A DNA stretch of 64,000 bases. Origin: Acinetobacter lwoffii. GTDB lineage: Bacteria > Pseudomonadota > Gammaproteobacteria > Pseudomonadales > Moraxellaceae. The notes under the pieces were generated by a model. It was not told the DNA's origin. It saw only the letters and a program-made list of their open reading frames with translations, and did no database searches. The position numbers and the translations under genes are program-made. Location: positions 1-64,000 of the forward strand of contig NZ_JAMXXP010000012.1 in assembly GCF_024129355.1 (NCBI RefSeq), read 5' to 3'. This document shows, one piece after another, positions 55,465-63,708 of the stretch (positions are counted from its first letter, which is position 1; the number at the start of each line of letters is the position of its first letter).

Positions 55465-55980
55465 ATGATCTATGATCATCAAGTAAACATGAGCGAAGTA
55501 TATGCTCCTGTCCAAGCGAATATCATGGTGCGTTCCCAATCGGAGCAAAGACCTAAAAAGTCATCCCAGCAAGCTACTGTCCGTAACGCTTCAGGCGTAA
55601 GCAATGGCCATCGTATCAATATCGAGAAATTTACCAGTTATCTGCAAGGCATTACCCGAAATACCAGTACACAGAAATGTGCGCGCAGTATTCGTGTCGG
55701 TCTGCAATCCTCGGGTGCGAAAATTGTGAATCATCCGGTCGCAGCGGCAGATTGGGGAAGTACCCTGATGCAGCTGGGCTATAAGAAAATTAATGCTTCT
55801 TTTGATCGGCCGAAAAAAGGCGATATCTATATTATTGACCGTACTCAGGGCCATAAATATGGACATATCGCGGCTTATTCAGGTAGTGCCTGGGTATCGG
55901 ATTTTAAACAGCGAGATCATGCGGTTTATCGCAATAAAAACGTGACTTATAGTTACTATCGTCTGGAAACTTACTTCTAA
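55465..55980 (+). CDS. CHAP/NlpC-like cysteine peptidoglycan hydrolase without signal peptide
   Basis: A 171-residue protein. Cys72 in QKCARSIRVGL and His134 in YGHIAAYSGSAWVSDF, with Asp146 after it, fit the Cys/His active site of the CHAP/NlpC-P60 group; KKGDIYIID is the usual block before the His. Residues 1-55 are polar and disordered and contain no signal peptide or membrane span. Proteins of this type serve as type VI secretion amidase effectors and phage-like lysins, but no secretion genes are in the window. GGAG and GGTAAGG precede the ATG. Confidence 0.72.
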   Translation: MIYDHQVNMSEVYAPVQANIMVRSQSEQRPKKSSQQATVRNASGVSNGHRINIEKFTSYLQGITRNTSTQKCARSIRVGLQSSGAKIVNHPVAAADWGSTLMQLGYKKINASFDRPKKGDIYIIDRTQGHKYGHIAAYSGSAWVSDFKQRDHAVYRNKNVTYSYYRLETYF

Positions 55981-55998
55981 GAAAATACTGCGAAGTGA

Positions 55999-56385
55999 TC
56001 AGTCTTCAAAACGCTTCGCACGGCTTTCATAGATTAAAACGATAAAAAATCCAATCGCGGCAAAGCCAAGACATTGCAGACCCAAGGCAAATTTACCCCA
56101 TTGCTGGCGCTGTTCGGGCAAATAGCCAAACAGGGTAATTAAGGCAATGATGGGAATGACCCGGCTCAAGGCGCTAAAGCCATTTGCATAGGGATTGGAT
56201 TTCGAAATTTTCAGACGGAAATGGTGCAGTAAATGCACGACAATTCCAATCGCTAAACTCACCCCAACAAATACCGGATCTAACTGGACCACAGTCGATG
56301 CTGCATAAATCAAAATACAGGTCGCAATAATGACTATCAGCTTGATTTGACGGCTACAGCGTTCGGAATACCAGAACTCAAGCAT
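55999..56385 (-). CDS. Small membrane protein, paralogue of the upstream gene
   Basis: A 128-residue protein with about four hydrophobic segments. It begins MLEFWYSERCSRQIKLIVIIA, like MLEFWFNPQV of the upstream gene, and has the same spacing of spans, so the two are a tandem duplication. The ATG at 56385 overlaps the end of the upstream gene by 8 bases, which suggests translational coupling. No family is recognised. It is convergent with the cysteine hydrolase gene. Confidence 0.7.
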   Translation of the reverse strand: MLEFWYSERCSRQIKLIVIIATCILIYAASTVVQLDPVFVGVSLAIGIVVHLLHHFRLKISKSNPYANGFSALSRVIPIIALITLFGYLPEQRQQWGKFALGLQCLGFAAIGFFIVLIYESRAKRFED

Positions 56386-56770
56386 GGGGTGAACCCGCAT
56401 CTGATTTGTTCTGATTGAGCAGCGACAATGGTGAAAACAGGCAAATCGCCAGTGCCATAAAGGCAATGCCTTGTGCACCCGGAATCAAGATTTCGCCCTG
56501 TTGCATATTCATAAAAACTAAAGCAATCAATAAGGCAATTGGAATCCAAGTCAGTAATCTATACAGCAACCCGGTCGGGTTTTTGCTGGCAAAGTGGATT
56601 TTGCAGTAACGACAAATCAGAAAAATGATGCCAGTACCGACAAACATCAAAATCGAATCTAAGGGCAGTGGTTCCATCCAGTACAAGCCTGCAGCTGTCG
56701 CTGCAATCACAATAAAGATCAATAGTTTTTTGAGAACAGACACCTGCGGATTAAACCAGAACTCAAGCAT
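56378..56770 (-). CDS. Small membrane protein, paralogue of the downstream gene
   Basis: A 130-residue protein with about four membrane segments (LLIFIVIAATAAGLYW, ILMFVGTGIIFLICR, LLTWIPIALLIALVFM, GIAFMALAICLFSPL). It starts MLEFWFNPQVSVLKK. Function is unknown. It overlaps the start of its paralogue and runs in the same direction as lgt upstream, but lgt ends with a terminator, so the pair has its own promoter. Confidence 0.72.
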   Translation of the reverse strand: MLEFWFNPQVSVLKKLLIFIVIAATAAGLYWMEPLPLDSILMFVGTGIIFLICRYCKIHFASKNPTGLLYRLLTWIPIALLIALVFMNMQQGEILIPGAQGIAFMALAICLFSPLSLLNQNKSDAGSPHA

Positions 56771-56820
56771 AATGATGAAAGAATAGAAGAGATAATCGGC
56801 ACTTTAGCATATTTTGAGTA

Positions 56821-56847
56821 TAAAAAAGCGAGGCCTCTGCCTCGCTA
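56821..56847 (-). terminator. Intrinsic terminator of lgt
   Basis: AGCGAGGC / GCCTCGCT stem with loop CTCT. A six-T run follows on the minus strand. Confidence 0.9.
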
Positions 56848-56862
56848 AATTACGCGATTTTC

Positions 56863-57672
56863 TCAGCTATTTTTTTGTGGACCCCAGTCATATATTTTCT
56901 TCTGGTAGGCATACCACATCATCCATAAGCCAATCAGGATCATTGGTAGGCTCAGGAATTGTCCTTTGCTCATCCAGCCAATAAACAGTTGGCCATTGTC
57001 CGGCTCACGGAAGAACTCAACCACAAAACGTGCCAGGCCATAACCGATCAGGAACAGCGCAGAAACTGCCATACGTGGACGTGGCTTCGAGCTGAACCAC
57101 CACAGTACAATAAACAGGATCAGGCCTTCACATAGTGCCTGATAGAGTTGAGATGGATGACGAACCAGTTGCAGCGGATCAGTCGGGAAAATCATGCCCC
57201 AGGCAAAGTTTGGGTCGGTGACCTGACGGCCATACAGTTCGCCACCTATAAAGTTACCAATCCGGCCAAACATCAAGCCTGTCGGTACGCAAGGTGCGAT
57301 AAAATCCAGAGTCTGGAACCAGGTCATCTTATATTTCTTGCACCACCACAACATGGCCAGAATGACCCCGAGGAAACCGCCATGGAAACTCATACCGCCG
57401 GTCCAGATCTGGAACAGCCATAAAGGATCGGCCAGGAACTGGGAAAAACCGTAGAAGAAGACATAACCGACACGGCCACCGATGATCACACCGAGTGCAC
57501 CGAAGAAAATCAGGTCAGACACCATATCCGGTGTCCAGCCACGTTGTTTGGCGCGAAACGTCGCCAATCCCCAGGCAAATAAAAATGCCAGTAAGTACAT
57601 CAGTCCATACCAGTGGACTTGTAAGGGCCCGAGCGAAATCGCGACGGGATCAATATTGGGATAGGTGAGCAT
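56863..57672 (-). CDS. lgt: Prolipoprotein diacylglyceryl transferase
   Basis: A 269-residue inner-membrane enzyme that adds diacylglycerol to the lipobox Cys of prolipoproteins, the first step of lipoprotein maturation. [11 protein letters not shown] and the catalytic-region [15 protein letters not shown] are present; the usual GNFINGE has Gly in place of Asn. Seven membrane spans are visible. Several lipoproteins in this window are its substrates. In many gammaproteobacteria lgt sits next to thyA; here four genes intervene. Confidence 0.95.
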   Translation of the reverse strand: MLTYPNIDPVAISLGPLQVHWYGLMYLLAFLFAWGLATFRAKQRGWTPDMVSDLIFFGALGVIIGGRVGYVFFYGFSQFLADPLWLFQIWTGGMSFHGGFLGVILAMLWWCKKYKMTWFQTLDFIAPCVPTGLMFGRIGNFIGGELYGRQVTDPNFAWGMIFPTDPLQLVRHPSQLYQALCEGLILFIVLWWFSSKPRPRMAVSALFLIGYGLARFVVEFFREPDNGQLFIGWMSKGQFLSLPMILIGLWMMWYAYQKKIYDWGPQKNS

Positions 57673-57765
57673 TCCTGTTCCTTGTGATTCTGTTTTGCAC
57701 AGATTTTAGCTTAAAGCAAAGAAAAATGTTGTACATTCAATGTGTAAAGATCGAGAGCGTAAATT

Positions 57766-58545
57766 ATGTGTATCGTGGCATTGGCTTGGCGGGTTCTGGA
57801 TCAGAGCTCATTATGTCTGATTTCAAATCGGGATGAGTTCTATCAGCGTCCTACGCAGGAGCTGCATGAATGGGAGAATAGTCCGATAATTGCCGGGCAA
57901 GATTTACAGTCGGGCGGTACCTGGATGGGGATTACGGCTTCCGGTCGCTGGGCGGTGATTACCAATTTTCGTGATGGACAGGACAAAGGGCATTATCCGA
58001 CTTCACGTGGACATATCATCCAGAACTTTTTAGATTCTGACTTAACACCGATCCGATTTGCCCAAGATCTGGAACAACGCCAGTGTGACTATGCCGGCTT
58101 TAATCTTTTTATGGGGGATCAGGATCAGGCGGTGTATATGAGCAATCGCGGTGAAGCACCACAAGTACTGGCGCATGGCGTCTATGTGGTTTCGAATGGC
58201 CTGATGAGCGAAGACTGGTATAAGACCCGCCATTTACGTAAACGCTTTACCCAGGAATTTTTACCGATGCTGCAATACCAGGAGATCGCAGAAGCAGATT
58301 TGTGTCATGCAGTCTGGGATATTCTGGAAGATGAACGCAAGGTGATTCCGGAGCTGCTGCCAGACACAGGTATCTCCGTGGAAATGGAACAGCTGCTGTC
58401 TTCGACTTTTATCCAGAGTCCGGCCTATGGCACCCGCTGCTCAAATTTTTTGAGAATGCAGCAGGGACAATGGCACTGGATCGAGAAGTCACAACAAGGT
58501 ACAACCGCAGGTCAAACTATTGAGAAAATAATTAGCCTAAAATAA
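57766..58545 (+). CDS. NRDE family protein (TANGO2-like)
   Basis: A 259-residue protein starting MCIVALAWRV with the family-naming NRDE motif in LISNRDEFYQRP, then GGTWMGITASGRWAVITNFRD. The Cys at position 2 fits an N-terminal nucleophile-type fold. Relatives include eukaryotic TANGO2, which has been linked to haem and lipid handling; the bacterial role is unclear. The gene is divergent from lgt. Confidence 0.87.
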   Translation: MCIVALAWRVLDQSSLCLISNRDEFYQRPTQELHEWENSPIIAGQDLQSGGTWMGITASGRWAVITNFRDGQDKGHYPTSRGHIIQNFLDSDLTPIRFAQDLEQRQCDYAGFNLFMGDQDQAVYMSNRGEAPQVLAHGVYVVSNGLMSEDWYKTRHLRKRFTQEFLPMLQYQEIAEADLCHAVWDILEDERKVIPELLPDTGISVEMEQLLSSTFIQSPAYGTRCSNFLRMQQGQWHWIEKSQQGTTAGQTIEKIISLK

Positions 58546-58558
58546 TCACCGGATATAA

Positions 58559-58586
58559 AAAATGCCGACAGATGTCGGCATTTTTG
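58559..58586. terminator. Bidirectional intrinsic terminator
   Basis: AATGCCGAC / GTCGGCATT stem with loop AGAT, A-run before and T-run after, between the convergent NRDE and phoX genes. Confidence 0.9.
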
Positions 58587-58598
58587 AATAACAGCTTT

Positions 58599-60851
58599 TT
58601 ATACGGTCGCTTGTTCCAAAGCTTCACCCGCAATGGCACCGCCATCTTTACGGGTAATGACCACAGTCGCAGAGCGAGGTACTTTGCCTAAACGGCTATA
58701 ACGCTCGCTTTGGTTGGCTGGCCATGCACCCCCTGGATGCTGAACGTTGACAAAGATCGCTTTGTAGTCCGGGGTAATAGTCACGCCGGTAATTTCACAA
58801 CCCGATGGACCAGTCAAAAAGCGACGAACACGATCATTACTGAGTTTGGCACCAACAAAGGTTTCCTGTCCTTCTGCCTTGGTACTGGCGGCAATCACTT
58901 TAGCACCATCACCCACAGTACCCGGAAGTGCTGCCAGCATCATACAGTTGGTTTCATCGGTGTACTGACCATCATCGGTCTGAATCCACAGAATCCCGCG
59001 CGGATCGAACCACATGCCGTCCGGGCTGGAGAAGTCATTTAAATCATCCAGACCTGACAGGTTGATGTTAGAAGCAGCACGTGCTTCTGCACCGAACAGG
59101 AAAATATCCCAAGCAAAACTTGTCGCTGTAACTGTATTTTTAGCTTCACTGAAACGAATGATATGACCATTCATATTGCCTGAATTGCTGGCGCTTGAAC
59201 CTTTAAAGTCGATGTAGCTACGTGGGTTGGCAGCATCAGTTTCATATGCACGACCACGGTTGCTGTTGTTGGTTAAGGTTACATACACTTCGCCATTTTC
59301 AGGATTCACGGCAACCCATTCTGGACGGTCCATTTTGGTCGCACCAACATGGTCAGCAGCAAGACGGGCATTGATGACGATGTCATCCTGGCCTGCAAAC
59401 GGATAGATTTCATTGGTAGCAGTTAAACCATTTTTGCCATGAGTCAGTTCTAGCCATTCACCTGTACCGTCATCATTGAATTTAGCGACATATAATGTCC
59501 CTTTATCCATGTATTTATCACCAGCGGTATAACCACCATTAATGTCTTTTGGATCCCAGACTGCTTCAGAAACAAATTTATAGATATATTCGCCGGTCGC
59601 GTCATCACCCATATAGAAAGCTAATGGCTGACCCGGAATAGGGTTACTACATCGGCAGTCCTCGTGTGCAAAACGACCCAGTGCAGTACGTTTAACTGGA
59701 CGTGTAGTCGCGCTAAATGGATCAATCTCTACAATGAAGCCACACGTATTCATGACATTACGATAATCTGCTAAAGCATTTGTGCCTTTAACTGAAATAT
59801 CCCAACGATCATAAAGTCCTTTATCACCGGTTAATTCAGCAACAGGAGTATTCCAGCGGTATTGAGATGAACGGGCATCAGTACCACCACGACCATAACG
59901 TGATAATGAAATTTCTTCTTTTGCAATAGCGCGGGTGTCATTGGCTTGACGAGCGAAATAACCACTCCAGTTTTCTTCAGCCGTTAAGTAAGTTCCCCAT
60001 GGCGTATAACCATTACCACAATTGGCAAAGGTACCGCGAGTTAACGTCCCATCTGGTGAGAAAATAGTTTTGACTAAGTCAGAACCACGCGCTGGCCCAT
60101 TAATTTCCATCTCGGTTGCTGCAGTGATACGACGGTTAAAATTAGAATTTAAGTTGATTTTAACGTCTTGTGTATTTGCATCTTTGCTGATCTCAATAAC
60201 AGAAACACCATGCGCATTCACTTCACGGAGTACCTGATCTTCTGGACGTACACCATCGATGGTAATTGTACCTTCTGGTGTATGGAGCTGAGATTGTTGT
60301 AGGTATTCGTGGTTTAGAACAAGTAAACCTTGTGTTGATTCTTTGGCAGCATAATTTTTATTGATTGGATGCATACCGAAGAAGCTCATACCATCATGGT
60401 TATCGCCTGAACGGAACTGGTAAGAAGCACCAGAAGCTAAGGTTGCATCGGTCTTTTCTGGATAAGCAGGGTTGATTGGATCGCCTACTGCATACAATAC
60501 TTTAAGCTCATAACCTTCAGGAACACTAAAGAAGTTTTGGGTATTCTTGCGAACCGGCTCAAAGGCTAATTTATTCGGACGTGCTTTTAGGTCACTCCAT
60601 GCATGTTGATCTGGGCTGGTGGTGTCTGGCGGTGTCGTTGGATTACTGTCAGGTGTACCAGAATCATTATCATCATCTGAACAACCACTTACTGTTGCCG
60701 CAAATGCTAATGCCATTGCCCCACTTGTAGTTTTCGCAATAAAGCTACGACGGCTAGTATATTGGTCCAGAATCGTTTGGAAGTGCGTGTTATTTGAGTT
60801 GTTACTGTCTTCAACCAGATCCTGGCAAGGTATCATATCTTCGTTTTTCAT
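58599..60851 (-). CDS. phoX: PhoX family (DUF839) phosphatase, Tat substrate
   Basis: A 750-residue alkaline-phosphatase-like protein. A twin-arginine signal lies at residues 33-57 (SRRSFIAK and a hydrophobic core ending VSGC, so Cys57 may also be lipidated). The PhoX beta-propeller follows, with GVSVIEI, NHEYL, NCGNGYTPWGTYLTAEENWSGYF and WSxDGMWFDPRG-type blocks. PhoX enzymes use iron and calcium and act on phosphate esters outside the cytoplasm. It is transcribed in the same direction as tatABC but separated by a terminator. Only one weak Pho half-site lies upstream. Confidence 0.87.
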   Translation of the reverse strand: MKNEDMIPCQDLVEDSNNSNNTHFQTILDQYTSRRSFIAKTTSGAMALAFAATVSGCSDDDNDSGTPDSNPTTPPDTTSPDQHAWSDLKARPNKLAFEPVRKNTQNFFSVPEGYELKVLYAVGDPINPAYPEKTDATLASGASYQFRSGDNHDGMSFFGMHPINKNYAAKESTQGLLVLNHEYLQQSQLHTPEGTITIDGVRPEDQVLREVNAHGVSVIEISKDANTQDVKINLNSNFNRRITAATEMEINGPARGSDLVKTIFSPDGTLTRGTFANCGNGYTPWGTYLTAEENWSGYFARQANDTRAIAKEEISLSRYGRGGTDARSSQYRWNTPVAELTGDKGLYDRWDISVKGTNALADYRNVMNTCGFIVEIDPFSATTRPVKRTALGRFAHEDCRCSNPIPGQPLAFYMGDDATGEYIYKFVSEAVWDPKDINGGYTAGDKYMDKGTLYVAKFNDDGTGEWLELTHGKNGLTATNEIYPFAGQDDIVINARLAADHVGATKMDRPEWVAVNPENGEVYVTLTNNSNRGRAYETDAANPRSYIDFKGSSASNSGNMNGHIIRFSEAKNTVTATSFAWDIFLFGAEARAASNINLSGLDDLNDFSSPDGMWFDPRGILWIQTDDGQYTDETNCMMLAALPGTVGDGAKVIAASTKAEGQETFVGAKLSNDRVRRFLTGPSGCEITGVTITPDYKAIFVNVQHPGGAWPANQSERYSRLGKVPRSATVVITRKDGGAIAGEALEQATV

Positions 60852-60984
60852 TTTAAAGTCCCAATTAAAAAATAAGTGCTTGGTGATGTAGAAGTTTTCA
60901 ATACCTTAAGCCTGGGATGTGACAGTAATCTTAAGAAAATGTTGCATTAAAGTTAAATAAATCAGTATTTTATTGAAATTTAGA

Positions 60985-61010
60985 AAATAAAAAGACAGCC
61001 AGAGCTGCCT
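60985..61010 (-). terminator. Intrinsic terminator of tatABC
   Basis: AGACAGC / GCTGCCT stem (one wobble) with loop CAGA and, on the minus strand, a T-rich tail. It separates tatC from phoX. Confidence 0.72.
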
Positions 61011-61047
61011 GAGTAAATCGATATTTTTTTGTTTTGGCTGGTTATTG

Positions 61048-61824
61048 TTATTCAGTCTTTAATCGACGTTTTTCAATCAGTTTCCCTGCCAGTAAACCCA
61101 GTTCAAACAGCAACCACATCGGCACAGCCAGCATAATCATTGACAGGGCATCCGGTGGCGTCACAAACATCGCCACAAAGAAGCAGCCCACAATAATAAA
61201 GCGCCGTTTTTCTACTAGGGTTTGTGTCGTAACTGCTCCAATCAGGATTAAAATTAAAGTGATAATGGGAATTTCAAAAGTAAAACCAAAGACCAGAAAC
61301 AGTTTTAAACAGAAGCTGAGATAACTGTTAATGTCCGTCATCGGGGCCACAGTTTCAGGTGAGACACTGATGAAAAAATGCAGGATCGAGGGCAAGGCTA
61401 CAAAGTAGGCAAAACTAATCCCGACATAAAACAGCACGATACTGCCGATCAAAAGTGGTAAAGCCAGACTTTTTTCTTTGGCATACAGCGCAGGCTTAAT
61501 AAAGGTCCAGAGCTGATACAGGATGAATGGCATCGCGATCATCAGCGCGACAAAGAAGTTCAGCTTAAAAGGTGCCATGAAGGTTGCAGTGACATCCGTG
61601 GCAATCATGGTTGAGCTGGCAGGTAGCTGTGCCCGTAAGGGTTCAGACAACCACTGGTAAGTCTGATTGGCAAAGGGCAATAAGCAGAAAAACAGGCCAA
61701 TCAGGACAGCAACCACTTTAAACAGATGCTTTCTTAAGATGATCAAATGCTGGGTAATCGGCATCTGTTCGAGGTTCAGTGCTGCAGCATCATTGGAGGC
61801 TGGTGTGGTCGGCAAGGATGTCAT
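61048..61824 (-). CDS. tatC: Sec-independent protein translocase TatC
   Basis: A 258-residue polytopic protein with six spans. MPITQHLIILRKHLFKVV is the conserved N-terminal region and PLLIGSIVLFYVGISFAYFVALPSIL, FGFTFEIPIITLIL match the family. It forms the twin-arginine signal receptor with TatB. Its start overlaps the tatB stop by four bases. Confidence 0.95.
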   Translation of the reverse strand: MTSLPTTPASNDAAALNLEQMPITQHLIILRKHLFKVVAVLIGLFFCLLPFANQTYQWLSEPLRAQLPASSTMIATDVTATFMAPFKLNFFVALMIAMPFILYQLWTFIKPALYAKEKSLALPLLIGSIVLFYVGISFAYFVALPSILHFFISVSPETVAPMTDINSYLSFCLKLFLVFGFTFEIPIITLILILIGAVTTQTLVEKRRFIIVGCFFVAMFVTPPDALSMIMLAVPMWLLFELGLLAGKLIEKRRLKTE

Positions 61825-62243
61825 ACGGCCACCTTCATTTCTGTATAGCGTTGTTCGGAAATCACGGTTTGAATTGCTGTAGGCTTGGGTAAATACACGG
61901 GTGATACAGGCTGTATCACCGGCTGATAGCTGAGCAAGGGCTGGACAGCTTGCGATTTTATTTTTACTTCATCGCTTACAATCGGCTGCTGCAAATTAGC
62001 CACTTGTGCCTGCATCTTGGCCTCCAGTTCCTGAATCCGCTGCATTTCAGCCTGCATCTGTTCACGTAGCTCAGACAGGCGCAATTCACGATCAAGATCA
62101 TTCTGAACATTGCTCACCATACGCTTGATCTTGCCGTACCATGTTCCGACAAAACGTACTGCTTCCGGAAGCTTATCTGGCCCAAGAACCAAAAGCGAAA
62201 TAATCCCGAAAATCAGCAGCTCGGTCATTCCAATATTGAGCAT
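61821..62243 (-). CDS. tatB: Sec-independent protein translocase TatB
   Basis: A 140-residue protein. One span (MLNIGMTELLIFGIISLLVLGPDKLPEA) with the TatB-type Glu8 and GPDKLP hinge, then an amphipathic helix and a charged coiled coil (RELRLSELREQMQAEMQRIQELEAKM). The C-terminus is Gln/Pro-rich. It lies between tatA and tatC. Confidence 0.92.
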   Translation of the reverse strand: MLNIGMTELLIFGIISLLVLGPDKLPEAVRFVGTWYGKIKRMVSNVQNDLDRELRLSELREQMQAEMQRIQELEAKMQAQVANLQQPIVSDEVKIKSQAVQPLLSYQPVIQPVSPVYLPKPTAIQTVISEQRYTEMKVAV

Positions 62244-62252
62244 AGCGAACTC

Positions 62253-62471
62253 TTAACTTTTAACCGAATGTTCAGGAGTTTTGACCTGAGCATCAATGGT
62301 GCGTGGCTCTGCAAGCTGAGCTTGTTCTGCCTCTTCATCTTTGACTGATTTTTTAAAGTCTTTAATCGCGCCGCCGACGTCTTTACCCAGATTTTTAAGT
62401 TTTGATGTACCGAACAATAAAATCACCACAATTGCAAAAATCAGCACATGCCAAATTGATAATCCTGCCAT
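62253..62471 (-). CDS. tatA: Sec-independent protein translocase TatA
   Basis: A 72-residue protein: [29 protein letters not shown] gives one short span and the FGTSKL hinge, followed by an amphipathic helix ([15 protein letters not shown]). It forms the pore assembly of the Tat translocase. It is the first gene of tatABC. Confidence 0.94.
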   Translation of the reverse strand: MAGLSIWHVLIFAIVVILLFGTSKLKNLGKDVGGAIKDFKKSVKDEEAEQAQLAEPRTIDAQVKTPEHSVKS

Positions 62472-62656
62472 TATTTTATCCTCTATATTTCATGCACCTA
62501 TCTCAGCAGGCTTGTATGACAGCGCGGTGACGCTTTGATGACAGTTTGCCGAAACAGTAGCAGTGTATGAATCACTCAGATCAAAAATTCTATCATTTGA
62601 GAAAAACTAAGCTGTGCTAGCATACAGCTTGATATGGAAATCTCAGCAGCATTGTC

Positions 62657-63538
62657 ATGGCCTTAATTCTTCCCCTCCTGTCTTTTCTGATCGGTTATTG
62701 GGGGGTGCAATATTTAAAACCAGTTCGACCTCTCTTGGCGTCTTTATTGGCCCGAGTACTGATTCCAGTACTGATTATCTACAACATGGTGTTTTACCAA
62801 GAGGGCAGTTTGTGGCTGATTGCCTTCAGCTTTTTCTGTTCCTGTCTGTTCTTTGCCCTATTTTATTTCACCTTGAAAAATAAACTGCGTGCCTTATGCC
62901 TGAGTTATTTAAATGGGGCATGGCTGGGGATTCCTTTTGCACTGGCAGTTTTTGGCCCGCAAGCGACCAGTACCGTGGTGGCGCTGTACATCGGTGGTTC
63001 CTTGTTTGGCAATGTCTGTGCGGTGATGGCAGTCAGTGAAGCCAGACAAGATAGTGGCTATATTTTAAAAAATGTCCTGCTCTCACCGCCAGTGGTGGCA
63101 TTGTCAGTAGCAGCACTATTATCATTTTGGGATTTGAGTCACTGGCAGCAAGTCGCTTGGGTGGAGATGCTGTATCAAGCCAATAAAGTGCTGGTCACTT
63201 TTAGTGGCATGTGTGTGCTGGGGATGTGGCTAAGTAATGTGCGGATCAGCCGCTTCGATTTAATGTGTAGTCTGCAACTGATTTTTTATAGAGGACTGTT
63301 TGCGGTTTTGCTGTGTGTTGTCGCCTATTATTATTTACCTATTCCGCAGCAGACGCTGACTTATGCTGTAATGCTGATGTTCTTTTTATTGCCTCCTGCA
63401 GCCAATATTGTAGCGCTGGAAACCCATTATCAGGGAACGGGCCATTCCGCCAAATATATTGCTTCGGGAACTTTGGCCAGTGCGATCTTGATTGCTCTAT
63501 ATGGGGTAATCATGCATGCGTTGATGCCAGGATTATAA
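62657..63538 (+). CDS. AEC family permease-like membrane protein
   Basis: A 293-residue protein with about nine to ten hydrophobic segments. Blocks such as NGAWLGIPFALAVFGPQATSTVVALYIGGSLFGN and FMLPPAANIVALET-like LLPPAANIVALE near the C-terminus resemble the auxin efflux carrier (AEC) / bile-acid transporter fold. The substrate is unknown. It is transcribed away from tatA and followed by a block of palindromic repeats. Confidence 0.75.
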   Translation: MALILPLLSFLIGYWGVQYLKPVRPLLASLLARVLIPVLIIYNMVFYQEGSLWLIAFSFFCSCLFFALFYFTLKNKLRALCLSYLNGAWLGIPFALAVFGPQATSTVVALYIGGSLFGNVCAVMAVSEARQDSGYILKNVLLSPPVVALSVAALLSFWDLSHWQQVAWVEMLYQANKVLVTFSGMCVLGMWLSNVRISRFDLMCSLQLIFYRGLFAVLLCVVAYYYLPIPQQTLTYAVMLMFFLLPPAANIVALETHYQGTGHSAKYIASGTLASAILIALYGVIMHALMPGL

Positions 63539-63551
63539 AAACATAAAAAGG

Positions 63552-63583
63552 TCCTCTTGCCCTTAGGGCGAGAGTTAGAGAGG
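63552..63583. repeat. Palindromic repeat, copy C1
   Basis: CTCTTGCCC (63554-63562) pairs with GGGCGAGAG (63566-63574) with one wobble, followed by TTAGAGAGG. First of three elements in the 170-base gap between the permease and rdgB genes. Confidence 0.65.
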
Positions 63584-63610
63584 ATGTAAAAGCTTTAGAA
63601 GAATGATTTT

Positions 63611-63642
63611 CCCTCTCCTTAAAGGAGAGGGTTAGGGAGAGG
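63611..63642. repeat. Palindromic repeat, copy C2
   Basis: CCCTCTCC (63611-63618) pairs with GGAGAGGG (63624-63631), then GTTAGGGAGAGG. The GGTTAGGG tail is shared with copy A at 20691. Confidence 0.72.
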
Positions 63643-63656
63643 TGTATTTTAAAAAT

Positions 63657-63701
63657 CTCTCACCCCAGCCCTCTCCCAAAGGGAGAGGGCTGGGGTGAGA
63701 G
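63657..63701. repeat. Palindromic repeat, copy C3, with a perfect 21-bp stem
   Basis: The left arm 63657-63677 and right arm 63681-63701 are perfect reverse complements over 21 bases with an AAA loop. The core is CCCTCTCCC / GGGAGAGGG. It ends 7 bases before the rdgB stop and is probably the terminator of that gene as well. Confidence 0.8.
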
Positions 63702-63708
63702 GAGGAAC

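Noticed and set aside
60919-60925. Pho box upstream of phoX
   Set aside because: A single CTGTCAC half-site on the minus strand without the second repeat 11 bases away is not enough.
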